From contig OZ024808.1 of NCBI GenBank assembly GCA_964017045.1, positions 3,249,666 through 3,313,665 of the forward strand: DNA of 64,000 bases, in the 5' to 3' direction. The translations under genes and the position numbers were made by a program. The notes under the pieces are model-generated. The model saw only the letters and a list, made by a program, of their open reading frames with translations, searched no databases and had not been told where the DNA came from. This document shows positions 1 to 33,773 of this stretch, piece after piece; the first letter of the stretch is position 1; every line of letters starts with the position of its first letter. This DNA comes from Omphiscola glabra. Lineage: Eukaryota > Mollusca > Gastropoda > Lymnaeidae.

Positions 1-147
1 TTGTATTCTTATTGCTATCTTTATTCTTCATTACAAAGTGTAGGATTATCCCCTTAAAACTACTGCATACAAATATCCCACTACTTTTTTTGTGGCCTTG
101 TGTTAGAAAAGCTTTAAATGTTCACTTATTTTTCTAACTAGACGGTG

Positions 148-298
148 TACCCACCTACTCTGAATGGTGCCGACCTACTCTGAGTGGTGCCCACCTACTC
201 TGAGTGGTGCCCACCTACTCTGAGTGGTGCCCACCTACTCTGAGTGGTGCCCACCTACTCTGAGTGGTGCCCACCTACTTTGAGTGGTGCCCACGTAC
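148..298. repeat. 20-bp minisatellite
   Basis: About seven tandem copies of a 20-bp unit containing GTGCCCACCTACTC with few changes. Confidence 0.9.
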
Positions 299-371
299 CT
301 CAATTGTTCCGTGTAAACAATTATTGCTTTATGTAACCATGTCACTTACACTTTGTCTATTTCTCATTCAC

Positions 372-526
372 TGCTTTATTCACTTCATAACTCCTATATA
401 CTCATGCCAGCTAGATAGATACCTGTATTGTGTAAGCGCCAACTAACCCAGGCTTTCATTGGAAGACTTACTAACAGAGGTGTGACCTCACTCCAGCAGT
501 AGATCAGTTGTGTCATCGATAAAATG
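372..526. repeat. 155-bp direct duplication, copy 1
   Basis: This segment recurs without any difference I can see at 3104-3258, about 2.7 kb downstream on the same strand. It begins TGCTTTATTCACTTC and ends ATCGATAAAATG. The second copy has TA-rich sequence on both sides. Confidence 0.9.
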
Positions 527-807
527 CTGATAACATTTTAGACTTGTCTTATGTTAGACCTACTTTAAATGATAAATGACTCGCTAGCAGAACTTCACGT
601 GCACAATGGATCGGTTGTGTCCCCGATGAATGATGATATCACTATTAGATTTATTTTTTTGTTAGATTAGCTGAATCAAGCTTACATTAAAGGTCTTACT
701 AACACATGTGTGGCCTGCAGGATGATTACAACATGGCTGCCAGTAGTGATGTCATTGCTTAATCAGATTAGACCAGGTCAATAGCAAACTATTTGAGGCA
801 TATAATT

Positions 808-916
808 CTAGTGTTATGTGCCCATCTAGTGTTATGTGCCCATCTAGTGTTATGTGCCCATCTAGTGTTATGTGCCCATCTAGTGTTATGTGCCCATCTA
901 GTGTTATGTGCCCATT
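808..916. repeat. 18-bp minisatellite
   Basis: Six tandem copies of CTAGTGTTATGTGCCCAT. Confidence 0.9.
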
Positions 917-1964
917 TAAAACCCTACTTCTTATGACAACGTGTTAGCATAGAATAAATATTATGGAATGGTAATAGTGCAGAGTACAGGGGTTCTTAAG
1001 GTTTTACAATGCCACATCCCCCCTCGTGATCCCAAAACATTTCCCCAGCATCTTCACATATCGATTTCAAAACATATTTTCCGCACCACCCCCTCCCCCG
1101 AGCTAAAAAATGCTAATACAAATAAAAATAACAACATTTCTGGGTCTTGCTTAAACTGCCCCCTGCACTCCCAGGTGGTGCGGGCACCCTGGGTTAAAAC
1201 TCCCTGTACTAATACAAAATGATTTCAAAGTTAAGAAATAACATAAGACTTTAAAATAGAAATTTAATGAGAATAGATTCAATTTAAAATGTGCCATTGC
1301 TGTGGTAAGATGCAGTGTTACATCAATCATCTCTCTGCCATGGACATCTTTTCATTTGATCTTTGTACAAAACATTTCATGAATGTATACAAAATATGGC
1401 CATAAATCTGTTATTATTGCTACAGTATGGGGGGGGGGGGGGAACTTCTGTTTAGATCTGGTTGCCCCATCTGGGCAACATGCCCATTTCTTGCCTTTGA
1501 TAAACCAAACTCTGCCAGATATTTATATGTTTTTTGTTGTTGCTCTCACATTTCATAAAAAAAGAATGTTTAGATTTGATCAGCTCTATCATTACATGTG
1601 TGGTGCAGTGCTGTTTGATGAGAAAGAGAGTTCAGACTATGAAGGGAACATTGAAATAGAGTCTAGATTATGTGGAGAAAAATTGGGACATTATTCCAGT
1701 GGTCAGTGGAGACTTAGTTATGGACTAAAGAATGACAGTGTTGCCAGATTATAAAGATGCAGGGAAACAATTTCTTTTCAGGAAAAATAAGTGTTAAGGA
1801 AAACATTGAGGGAAATATTTGAGAAGGGTTTGAAGTTAAAAATTATCTTATGAAATGGACAAAAAGAGAGCTGGGCGGGGTGGGTGGGGGGGGGGGTGAG
1901 ATAAAAGAATGAGAATGAAGATTGAAGCTGTCTCATTGAATATCTTTGATGTCTCCATTTACTA

Positions 1965-2229
1965 AGTTCTTTTGGAGTAAGTGGTTACTTCAATTTCCAT
2001 AAGGTAGATAACCTGTAAGTTCTTTTGGAGTAAGTGGTTACTTCAATTTCCATAAGGTAGATAACCCGTAAGTTCTTTTGGAGTAAGTGGTTACTTCAAT
2101 TTCCATAAGGTAGATAACCCGTAAGTTCTTTTGGAGTAAGTGGTTACTTCAATTTCCATAAGGTAGATAACCCGTAAGTTCTTTTGGAGTAAGTGGTTAC
2201 TTCAATTTCCATAAGGTAGATAACCTGTA
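1965..2229. repeat. 53-bp minisatellite
   Basis: Five nearly perfect tandem copies of a 53-bp unit that starts AGTTCTTTTGGAGTAAG and ends GGTAGATAACCYGTA. Confidence 0.9.
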
Positions 2230-2845
2230 GATATATTCTTTGAGAATTCACTTCAGAAAAAAAAAGCTCCTTGTTCATTAAAACAAAATAAATTCAAACT
2301 GCTTTCAAGATTTGATGAAAGCTGCACAGACTGTTTTATTAAGACATTTTGTCTGTCTGTTCATTTAACTGCCTTGGGTCAAGGTTAGGATTAATCCCCT
2401 GTCTCTTGTGTTCTCATCTCTAACTTCTGGCCTTGAACATTTCATCAGGATTACGTCTATTACCCAGACCACCTTTTTCTGATATGGCTTATTTCTCTCC
2501 CTTTATTGTTTGCCTTGAATGCACTGAAAGCAGCCCAGATAAATTGACAAGACCACAAGGAATAAGCTCTGATATAGATATCTCTAGTAATGAAGACCAG
2601 TTCTTGTGGTCCTTGGCATGACTAGGGTGGCCTGGCTTATCAGGCTACTCTTACTAAGAGATTTTTGTTTCCATTGTATCTGAAGTCATGGCCAGACTCT
2701 TATGAATAAAATAAGCTGGTGATATTTAAGGTAGAATTGAAAATGTACCTATAATAATGGGGGAAACAGTAGTCCATGGTGAGCTTAAGATCAGTTTTAC
2801 TTTGACAACGCCTTGTGCTTGGACATATATATATATATATATATA

Positions 2846-3095
2846 TGAAGAGCTTATTTTCAAAACGCGGTATCCACCATTTTTAAAAAAAATGAAAAAA
2901 CCTAACCATTTTGTAGAGCAAACCAGGTTCGTTTAGCACATGGTCAATTCTATATACTAAACACACTATATTCCTATTTTATTCGTTTCTAAAAATGATT
3001 TAATCCTCAGAACGCTTTATTAATTTTTTGTAAAAAGTTGAATAATCTCAAAACCCCCAAAATGGATATACAGCATTTTGAAAATCAGCTCTTCA
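2846..3095. mobile_element. Palindromic MITE with TA target site
   Basis: About 250 bp. It begins TGAAGAGCTTATTTTCAAAA and ends with the imperfect inverse of this (TTTTGAAAATCAGCTCTTCA), bounded by TA dinucleotides inside a TA run. It has no coding capacity. The TA target and inverted ends fit a non-autonomous Tc1/mariner-type element. Its size and first bases (TGAAGA) resemble the element at 35237-35488, but the interiors differ. Confidence 0.65.
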
Positions 3096-3103
3096 TATAT
3101 ATA

Positions 3104-3258
3104 TGCTTTATTCACTTCATAACTCCTATATACTCATGCCAGCTAGATAGATACCTGTATTGTGTAAGCGCCAACTAACCCAGGCTTTCATTGGAAGACT
3201 TACTAACAGAGGTGTGACCTCACTCCAGCAGTAGATCAGTTGTGTCATCGATAAAATG
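3104..3258. repeat. 155-bp direct duplication, copy 2
   Basis: Identical as far as I can see to 372-526. It lies directly between the MITE/TA tract at 2846-3103 and a (TA)n(GA)n microsatellite at about 3259-3306. Confidence 0.9.
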
Positions 3259-3259
3259 G

Positions 3260-3306
<47 letters not shown>
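3259..3306. repeat. (TA)n(GA)n compound microsatellite
   Basis: About 20 bp of TA dinucleotides run directly into about 26 bp of GA dinucleotides. Confidence 0.9.
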
Positions 3307-3310
<4 letters not shown>

Positions 3311-4312
3311 AAAAGTAAAAAAAAAAATTTGTTTTCCATTACAATCTTTTGTATACCACTTTTTATTTTCACCACAGCTATTTATAATTTAATATATACC
3401 TGTTATCACAAGGCATCTCTATGGCTTATTTTCCATTTACACTCTTTTTTGCACAGTCAATCAGATGCTATTTTAGCTGAATATACTAAATACATGTACA
3501 TTGATTGAAATTCATCCTTGTTTTTTTGCTTTCTCTCAAAATTATAGTTTAAAAAACCCATTAAATTTGATATATATTTAAATTCTTTTTGATATTTTTT
3601 ACCCTCTGTGGCTCATTTTCAATGTACACTTTCTTTGCAATATGTATATGCAAGTACATGTATATTGATTAAAATCCATGCTTGTTTCTTGCCTTTCTCT
3701 TAAAAAATTTATATTTTTCACCTGTGTTTGCCCTTCTTTCATTCTATTAACTTCTTTTTGATGTTTAAGAAAAATTGTTATGATAATTATTTATTTGAAG
3801 TAAATTGGCAGACAGTGAAGTTAGCCCTAACATAATCTACTAGTCACTATGATATTTAGTCAGTTTACCACAGGTTAGTCAATATATCACATATTATTTA
3901 GCGTATCACCTTTTATATAGCATATTACCAATTTGTCAGTATCCCATATATGTCAGTATATTGCCTATGAGTTGACCACCTATTTCTCAGTAGATCACCG
4001 ATTAAATAAAATATTACCTATTTGTCAGTATATTACCTAAGTACACAGTTAAATCTTCTAGTCATACAATTGAAAGCTGGCCATGTAGTGAGCACTCTTG
4101 TACAACAAAAACACAATATCTTATGCACTGTAGACACTAACTCCATCCCAACACAAATTGAGATTTCATATAATTCTCTATGTGTCAAAACTTCTACTAA
4201 TTAGCATCTCAGCCATCGATAAAAGATCCATTGTTATGCACCTATAGTAAGTCACTGAACTTTTGTTTTGAGAGCCGATCCTAACACCAACAATGGTCAA
4301 CTATTTTCTCAG

Positions 4313-25501
<21,189 letters not shown>

Positions 25502-26080
25502 GATTTCTTGGCCATCCTGTGTCCAGAATGTAAAAAAAATATTCTCATTGGATGAAACCTTTGTTGAAGGAGTGTTCACAATGTAAGGCGTGTTCTCACT
25601 GGATGAAAACATTACTCAAGGAGTGCCCCCCGCGGAGGACATCTCTGTTTTTTCACCATCGTATTTTCTAAACAAATGTTTCAACTCTGTTCAAATTAGG
25701 TGTTTATGTTTAACAAATTGTCACCTTGCTTTTATTTCACATTTCATTCCTGTCATATGGGCCATACATCACATGTCAAAACATGATTTGAGTCCTGATA
25801 TGATTCTAGCATGAAATATTTTTAGTTTACAAACTGCAATGTCTGTCATGAGAAATTTTCCAATTTTGTATATACCTTTTTGTAATAATGCCAAAAAATA
25901 ATAATTGTTCCTTGGATATGTACTCATTCAAGGGATTTCTGGCAAGATATTGGACCAGTTTTTATAAAACTATTCAAAAAATGTCTTTTGTGGTGGGTTT
26001 GAGTCAGAAACACTTTGGAGAAAAGTGTCCAATGATTGTCAGTTATGAAAGACTGTTCAATAAACAAACAAAAATAGGCC
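25502..26080 (+). other. Probable PKN 3' UTR
   Basis: No homologous frame follows the stop. The candidate poly(A) signal AATAAA at 26059-26064 is the first I accept. Short open frames here (25590-25814, 25888-26169) carry no recognisable protein. The exact cleavage site is not visible. Confidence 0.5.
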
Positions 26081-29000
26081 ACAGTTATTTTGGTATTTTA
26101 GAGCAAGACTTGGACATTGGTCACTTGTTGATATGTTCACTATTCTATTCTGCTGGCTTGGAAATGTAACTTAAGCCTTTGACCAAGGCGGAGTAATTGT
26201 TGGTTACAACTTATGGTCTTTGTTAGCTGGCATGACCCAAGGGGAGTAACTGTTGGGTACAGCTGATGTAAATGTAAGCCGGCACAACCAAATTAGTTGT
26301 TTGGTACAACTGATGTAAGCCAGCACGACCGAATTCATTGTTTGGTACAACTGATGTAAGCCGGCACAGCTCTGTCCAGTCTATGGTCTGCCAATTAAAT
26401 GTAGATTTTGAAAACTGTTGATTAATGTAATACAAAAACCATTGTTACTGTTACGTTGAGTTGAACTGAAGCAAGAAATCAATGTTACTGTTACGTTGAG
26501 TTGAACTGAAGCAAGAAACCATTGTTACTGTTACGTTGAGTTGAACTGAAGCAAGTAAATTTTTTCACAAGGATTTACATCCAATTTCGCGCGGGTTGGG
26601 GGGGTAGTATCTTTGGGTTAACATATTATCATTATTAAGTGTTTTTTATATAACGCAGTACTGCGCTTGACATAAAAATTAGCAATTACAGAAACATTTA
26701 AAAGGAAGAAGTGGTGGAAAGCTTGACCAGGGCTTTGAAACTAAGGTGTGATATATCATAGAGTCCCTTTTGTCAGCAGGGAGAATCTACATTTCAGCCA
26801 CCATTAAATCAAACTATAGATCCCTTATTGTGTATGCCAAAAGAGAGGCGATAATGTGCCTCAAGTTGTACATTTCAGCCAGAATTTGAATAGCAGGGAT
26901 CACAAAAGAAATGTCCACTCTGCATTAGATTATAATGAAATGGTGTAGTTCTTTATTGTTTGTTTCCGTTACTAGCATGACTTTTCTTTTTTTAGTTGGA
27001 TTCTTTGGCCGCTCTAGACAACAGGCTGACCACAGCTGGTCTTGTCAGGCAGGCTGACCACAGCTGGTCTTGTCAGGCAGGCTGACCACAGCTGGTCTTG
27101 TCAGGTGGGCTGACCACAGCTGGTCTTGAAAGACTGGACTTATAGAGACATGAAGAAGATTTGCTCAAATAATTTGATGTGACTGGCCAATGTTCACCTG
27201 CTCGCCTCATGCTTCATCTGCACACTGACCGATCTATGATAATGTCACTTTTCATGGACACCTGCAATAACAAACCTTTCATTAAAAACTGCTTAATATG
27301 GCCCAGCCTCTGGGAATCAACAGCATTATTGGGCCCCCGCCCCCCATATCTAATCTGCATTGCTAATTGTGGACACACGACACCCAATGAGTTGGAAACC
27401 ACCTGATGTGTAGATCAAACCACTTGGATGTGGTACAAACCACATGATGTGGTACAAACCCACTTGGATGTGGTACAAACCCACTTGGATGTGGTACAAA
27501 CCACTTGGATGTGGTACAAACCACTTGGATGTGGTACAAACCACTTGGATGTGGTGTCGCCTCAAATCACCGAATGGCTTGAATTGACGACAGTGGATTT
27601 ATCTATTCCATGACTTGTCTGCATACGTTCTATGAGGTCACCAGATGTATTTTGTTTGATCAGGGTAATTGTTGTCTTGTTATGTCAAGTACCTTGGGAT
27701 GGGTAGGTTTGTTGTGCAATAATTCATAACTTGGTGTAGCCATCAGACTAGAAGATCTGTATTGGTCATCTTGTGGTCATGGCTTGGTGTAGCCATCAGA
27801 CAAGATCTGTACAGGTCATCTTGTAATTATAGCTTGCTGTAGCCATTAGACAAGAAGATCTGTACAGGTCATCTTGTGGTCATAACTTGGTGTAGCCATC
27901 AGACAAGAAGATCTGTACAGGTCATCTTGTGCCAATTGGTCACATTCATGGTTAAAGAAGCGGATTAAATTCTAACTACTGAGGCCTCCAGTATGGGTGG
28001 ATTGATGGCAAATATTTTGTTGATTAAACAGTCCCAGGAATCAGAGTAAACATATTTGGCTAACTTCATAAAACTAAGGCGGGTACAAAATGTGTGGACA
28101 TCCATACAGAGGCTAGTTGTGTGAGTAGCTTTAAGTCAACATCCATACAGAGGCTAGTTGTGTGAGTAGCTTTAAGTGGACATCCATACAGAGGCTAGTT
28201 GTGTGAGTAGGTTTAAGTCGACATCCATAGAGAGGCTAGAGTATAATCTAAAAATCTCGTTTGGAGAAGGGAGACAATTCTTAAAGGCTGATAATGGGCT
28301 TAAAATTTGCATATGGGGTTGGTGGACACACTTTTGGTCGTACTCAACCTTGTGCGGTGTCGTATGCTTGTATTATTGCGTTTACTCTATAGTGAATAAA
28401 AATGTTTTGATGAATGTCGGTTAGCTAGACAGGATGGGTGTAAATGGGACAATTTCTGAAAGGGGTAAAGATACAGGTATTAAAGTGGAAGTGAACCCAT
28501 TTACAACAGCGTGGCATTACATCAGAGGCCTAACGAGCAGTGAATGAATGGAAAGCCATGGGAGCACCACAGTGGGATTAGAATAAACCATGTACTTTCA
28601 AATTAAGCTTTGTAAAGTGTAACAACCCATTCTCAGTTGAAGGCCATACAAAAAGTGACAATGTCCTTACATTAAACTGAATATGGGATAAAACACATGA
28701 TTTTTATTTATAAAAATTTGCATGCATTAAAAAGGCAATTATTTTTCCATCACATGTTTGTCCATGCTTTCAATACTGCTTCTAAAATAATGGAATTATG
28801 GTTAAGAAGGGATCATCATGAAACAATCTGACTGAGAGAATAATAAATGTGCTTTATGTGCAGGTAATCCATCAATCAATCAATCTCACTTTGGGCATTA
28901 ACAGCTCCCTCCCTGAAAGGATTTCTTTTCACTTCACCTTTTTCTACAGTGGGAATATTTATAAAAGCTTAGCCTTTCAGTAAGCCATTTATCACCAGAC

Positions 29001-31510
29001 TAAACCATCTATCATCTACTTTCCTATAGTTCTAGCCTTCAGTAAACTATATATCATCTACTTTCCTATAGTTCTAGCCTTCAGTAAACCATCTATCATC
29101 TACTTTCCTATAGTTCTAACCTTCATTAAGGCATTTTTTATCATCTACTGTTCTAGCATTTAATAAGCCATCTATCATCTACTGTTCTAGCATTTAATAA
29201 GCCATCTATCATCTACTGTTCTAGCATTTAATAAGCCATCTATCATCTACTGTTCTAGCATTTAATAAGCCATCTATCATCTACTGTTCTAGCATTTAAT
29301 AAGCCATCTATCATCTACTGTTCTATCATTCAGTAAGCCATCTATCATCTACTGTTCTATCATTTAGTAAGCCATCTATCAACTTTCCTATTGTTCTTCA
29401 ACCCTGATCAGCTCTTTTCACCACTCATTGAAATAACCTTCATTATACAACTATTTTTCACCTCACATAAGAGCTGATATGAAAAGTTGTTGTTATCAGT
29501 TTGTCTACAGATTACATGTTAACATGACTTCTTGTCTTGGTGACTTCCCCTGGGGTGCAACAATTTGATTTATATCTTCTACTGTTTATCTGTTAACTAC
29601 AATTGCCATAATAGTCTATCTCTTGTTATCATAAGATACCAGTTGTATTAGTTGTGTTCAGCAGTCCTTGTAAATTTTATTCCATTGACACATTTGATAT
29701 GTGGTGGGTTTATTTTCTTGTTTAGTGTCAGAGACTGGTCTCTTGATATCAGACAAGCATCAAGCATTTGTCTAATGACCACATAAAAAGCTTAGTATGA
29801 ACGTGTGTGTTTCAATAACATGGGCATCTGTCATGCAGCTTAGTATGAGGCATCTGTCATACAGCTTAGTATGAAGGTGTGTGCTGCTTGTGTTTTAATA
29901 ACATGGGCATCTGTCCCGTTACCCCAAGGAATATAGCTTCTAGGATATTCTCCTGGGAAAATATAAAGAAATCATTTGTGCGTGCTGTCCATTGTACTGT
30001 ATCGAGTGTCCTCACTTTCGTGGCTGTAGGGACAATTGTTATAGCCTCTGATATTGTTTACACAAAATATAAAAACAGCATTACCAAAAACTCAGAGATC
30101 TCTTTCTTTGCTGGATAGTGAAAAAGAAGATTGTGTGCAGTCCGGACTGACATTGATGGACAGCTTTGCAGACTACCCATGGTTCGAGGTCACTGACACT
30201 TTCTGGGTTTGGCTTTAAGAAGATTATTATTATGATGAATTCAAATTGCAAGGAAAAAGTACACCCTAAATCTATCAACCTTTTCAGTGCACAGTAGTTG
30301 TCCTCAAGTGAAACCACCTTTAACATAGAGGACTACTGAAGCAATGAAAGTCATACAACCAGGAATTGTAGTCTCCTGGCTTAATCATTTCCCCAGATTA
30401 CTTCATCCCGATTACATAAATCTTTTCTACTTAACAAGCACTGACAAACTGGCACACTCTGCTTACTAAAACTGAATGGGGAATTCCCTATACATTGTTC
30501 ATTTGGTTTCAATGTTTATCAACTACTTTTGACTTGTTCTTGGACTGTATGAACCATATTTAATCATTAAAAAAACAAAGTCCTTCAATTTTTACTTGTG
30601 TCTGTTTAATTTAGAATATCTCTCTCTATATATATATTTGAATATTGCGACTTGTCCATGTTCTGATTCAAGTTGTTTTAATTCTTTGAATCACAATGTC
30701 CATTATTATCATCATTTTAAATATTATAGAACTTAAAAATTTAAAAATTATATTTTTTCTGTACATAAAATGTATGCCTATAAAATATTGTAAAAAAATT
30801 CATCTTTTTACCAAGACTGAAAGAATGTAGACCATTGTAGTGTTCCAGTTCATTTGGTGGGTGTGTTAGTGTTAGGGTGGACAATAGTAGTGTTAAGTCC
30901 AGGTGTAGGTGAGGGGTGGACCTCTCTCATGGTAGGATTAAGTATGTTAAGTCTTGTAGTTTTAGATCATTATTATGGAAATGTGTATAAAGTAAGGCGG
31001 GGCGGGAGCTGGGGGGGGGGGGGGGGTGACTCTAATCCAGAGTTTGTACAAAAAGACAACTCTGTATTGTATACATTGAATAAATTGCACACATTTGACT
31101 TGAAATCTTTTTAACTTGTGTAAAATATGTTTGAATAAATGTTTCTACTAATGTATGTGATGTATGTTACTGTATAGGTAAGCATAGATGTGATGTATGT
31201 TTTATGTTACTGTATAGGTAAGCATAGATGTGATGTATGTTTTATGTTACTGTATAGGTAAGCATAGATGTGATGTATGTTTTATGTTACTGTATAGGTA
31301 AGCATTAGATGGAGCAACATTAGTTTTATAAACCAGGTACCTTGAATTTACTGAAAGAACTTATTTTCTCCAGTAGATTTTGGAGTATAATCAACTATGA
31401 TTACAAGATTACTTCACAGCTGTATAAAAGATATTTTATTTTAAGTCTGAATTAAAAACAAATTTGACCTCGACTAGTTGATTTATCACATACATAAATT
31501 CAACATAAAT
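26081..31510. other. Intergenic spacer rich in short tandem repeats
   Basis: No gene recognised. Tandem repeats: 26430-26555 (40 bp, TTACTGTTACGTTGAGTTGA), 27012-27128 (28 bp, GCTGACCACAGCTGGTCTTG), 27415-27556 (20-21 bp, CACTTGGATGTGGTACAAAC), 27715-27945 (about 52 bp), 28090-28240 (about 46 bp), 29010-29395 (about 34 bp, TAAGCCATCTATCATCTACT) and 31142-31305 (40 bp, GTGATGTATGTTTTATGTTA). A G run lies at about 31010-31026. Confidence 0.7.
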
Positions 31511-31514
31511 GAAT

Positions 31515-32628
31515 AGTGGCACTTCTAGTCCCTATCTAATGATATAAACATGTTTTCCACATCTAATGATATAGACATGTAGTACACATCTAATGATATA
31601 GACATGTAGTACACATCTAATGATATAAACATGTAGTCCACATCTAATGATATAGACATGTAGTACACATCTAATGATATAGACATGTAGTCCACATCTA
31701 ATGATATAGACATGTAGTCCACATCTAATGATATAGACATGTAGTCCACATCTAATGATATAGACATGTAGTACACATCTAATGATATAGACATACAGTC
31801 CCCATCTAATGATCTAGACATGTATTCCACATCTAATGATATAGACATTTAGTCCCCATCTAATCATATAGACATACAGTCCCCATCTAATGATCTAGAC
31901 ATGTAGTCCACATCTAATGATATAGACATGTAGTCCACATCTAATGATATAGACATGTAGTCCACATCTATTGATATAGACATATAGTCCACATCTAATG
32001 ATATAGACATGTAGTCCACATCTAATGATATAGACATGTAGTCCACATCTAATGATATAGACATGTAGTCCACATCTAATGATATAGACATGTAGTACAC
32101 ATCTAATGATATAGACATGTAGTCCACATCTAATGATATAGACATGTAGTACACATCTAATGATATAGACATGTAGTCCACATCTAATGATATAGACATG
32201 TAGTACACATCTAATGATATAGACATGTAGTACACATCTAATGATATAGACATGTAGTCCACATCTAATGATATAGACATGTAGTCCACATCTAATGATA
32301 TAGACATGTAGTCCACATCTAATGATATAGACATGTAGTCCACATCTAATGATATAGACATGTAGTCCACATCTAATGATGTGGACATGTAGTCCACATC
32401 TAATGATATAGACATGTAGTACACATCTAATGATATAGACATGTAGTCCACATCTAATGATATAGACATGTAGTCCACATCTAATGATATAGACATGTAG
32501 TCCACATCTAATGATATAGACTTGTAGTCCACATCTAATGATATAGACATGTAGTCCACATCTAATGATATAGACATGTAGTCCACATCTAATGATATAG
32601 ACATGTAGTCCACATCTAATGATATACT
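31515..32628. repeat. 27-bp minisatellite
   Basis: About forty copies of TCTAATGATATAGACATGTA plus GTCCACA, with a GTACACA variant in irregular order. Because the unit is 27 bp, the minus strand is open over 256 and 107 codons as a nine-residue repeat. It lacks any coding context and is not called a gene. Confidence 0.95.
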
Positions 32629-32711
32629 ACACAATACTACATGATTAACCAGTTAATGCTGCGTACTGCACTGGTTATTAAAGGGCTAATATTTTTGAAC
32701 TCAAATTAGTT

Positions 32712-33735
32712 CAATTTCATATTTATTTCCTTAGTTCAATGTCATCTGTATTTCCTTAGTTCAATGTCATCTGTATTTCCTTAGTTCAATGTCATCTTTA
32801 TTTCCTTAGTTCAATGTCATCTGTATTTCCTTAGTTCAATGTCATCTGTATTTCCTTAGTTCAATGTCATCTGTATTTCCTTAGTTCAATGTCATCTGTA
32901 TTTCCTTAGTTCAATGTCATCTGTATTTCCTTAGTTCAATGTCATCTGTATTTCCTTAGTTCAATGTCATCTTTATTTCCTTAGTTCAATGTCATCTGTA
33001 TTTCCTTAGTTCAATGTCATCTTTATTTCCTTAGTTCAATGTCATCTTTATTTCCTTAGTTCAATGTCATCTGTATTTCCTTAGTTCAATGTCATCTTTA
33101 TTTCCTTAGTTCAATGTCATCTTTATTTCCTTAGTTCAATGTCATCTGTATTTCCTTAGTTCAATGTCATCTTTATTTCCTTAGTTCAATGTCATCTTTA
33201 TTTCCTTAGTTCAATGTCATCTGTATTTCCTTAGTTCAATGTCATCTTTATTTCCTTAGTTCAATGTCATCTTTATTTCCTTAGTTCAATGTCATCTTTA
33301 TTTCCTTAGTTCAATGTCATCTGTATTTCCTTAGTTCAATGTCATCTTTATTTCCTTAGTTCAATGTCATCTGTATTTCCTTAGTGCAATGTCATCTTTA
33401 TTTCCTTAGTTCAATGTCATCTTTATTTCCTTAGTTCAATGTCATCTGTATTTCCTTAGTTCAATGTCATCTTTATTTCCTTAGTTCAATGTCATCTTTA
33501 TTTCCTTAGTTCAATGTCATCTGTATTTCCTTAGTTCAATGTCATCTTTATTTCCTTAGTTCAATGTCATCTGTATTTCCTTAGTTCAATGTCATCTTTA
33601 TTTCCTTAGTTCAATGTCATCTGTATTTCCTTAGTTCAATGTCATCTTTATTTCCTTAGTTCAATGTCATCTGTATTTCCTTAGTTCAATGTCATCTTTA
33701 TTTCCTTAGTTCAATGTCATCTTTATTTCCTTAGC
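32712..33735. repeat. 25-bp minisatellite, array 1
   Basis: About forty copies of TTCAATGTCATCTKTATTTC plus CTTAG, with G or T at the marked base. The order of the variants, including one GTGCAATG unit at about 33384, is repeated in array 2. The left edge of the 4.98-kb duplication falls inside this array at about 32753. Confidence 0.95.
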
Positions 33736-33773
33736 ACAATATCCCCTTCCTTTTAAATAGAACAATATCCCCT

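Larger units (their letters stand above)
1..4312. other. Non-coding sequence upstream of the first visible PKN exon
   Basis: No convincing exon is seen here. The stretch holds three minisatellites, an exact 155-bp duplication, a palindromic MITE and TA/GA microsatellites, all listed separately. It is probably intron or 5' flank of PKN, because the first recognisable PKN exon at 4313 begins with a 3' splice site and lacks the N-terminal residues. The missing start exon was not identified. The 123-codon open frame at 1383-1754 resembles nothing I know. Confidence 0.6.

Noticed and set aside
1383..1754. 123-codon frame
   Set aside because: It starts within low-complexity sequence with a G run, has no recognisable motif, and has no splice or promoter context.
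4268..4312. Using ATG at 4268 as the PKN start
   Set aside because: The sequence before 4313 ends in a good 3' splice site and encodes nothing like a PKN N-terminus, so an upstream exon is more likely, although a start here cannot be fully excluded.
26640..26760. Possible SINE (ACGCAGTACTGCGCTTGACA)
   Set aside because: Only a short palindromic block stands out; no promoter boxes, tail or target duplication were found.
29879..30118. 79-codon frame with a hydrophobic stretch
   Set aside because: No known family, no neighbouring exons and AT-rich surroundings; a chance frame is more likely.
31515..33735. Possible CRISPR-like arrays
   Set aside because: Units follow each other directly with no unique spacers, and the context is an animal genome; these are minisatellites.
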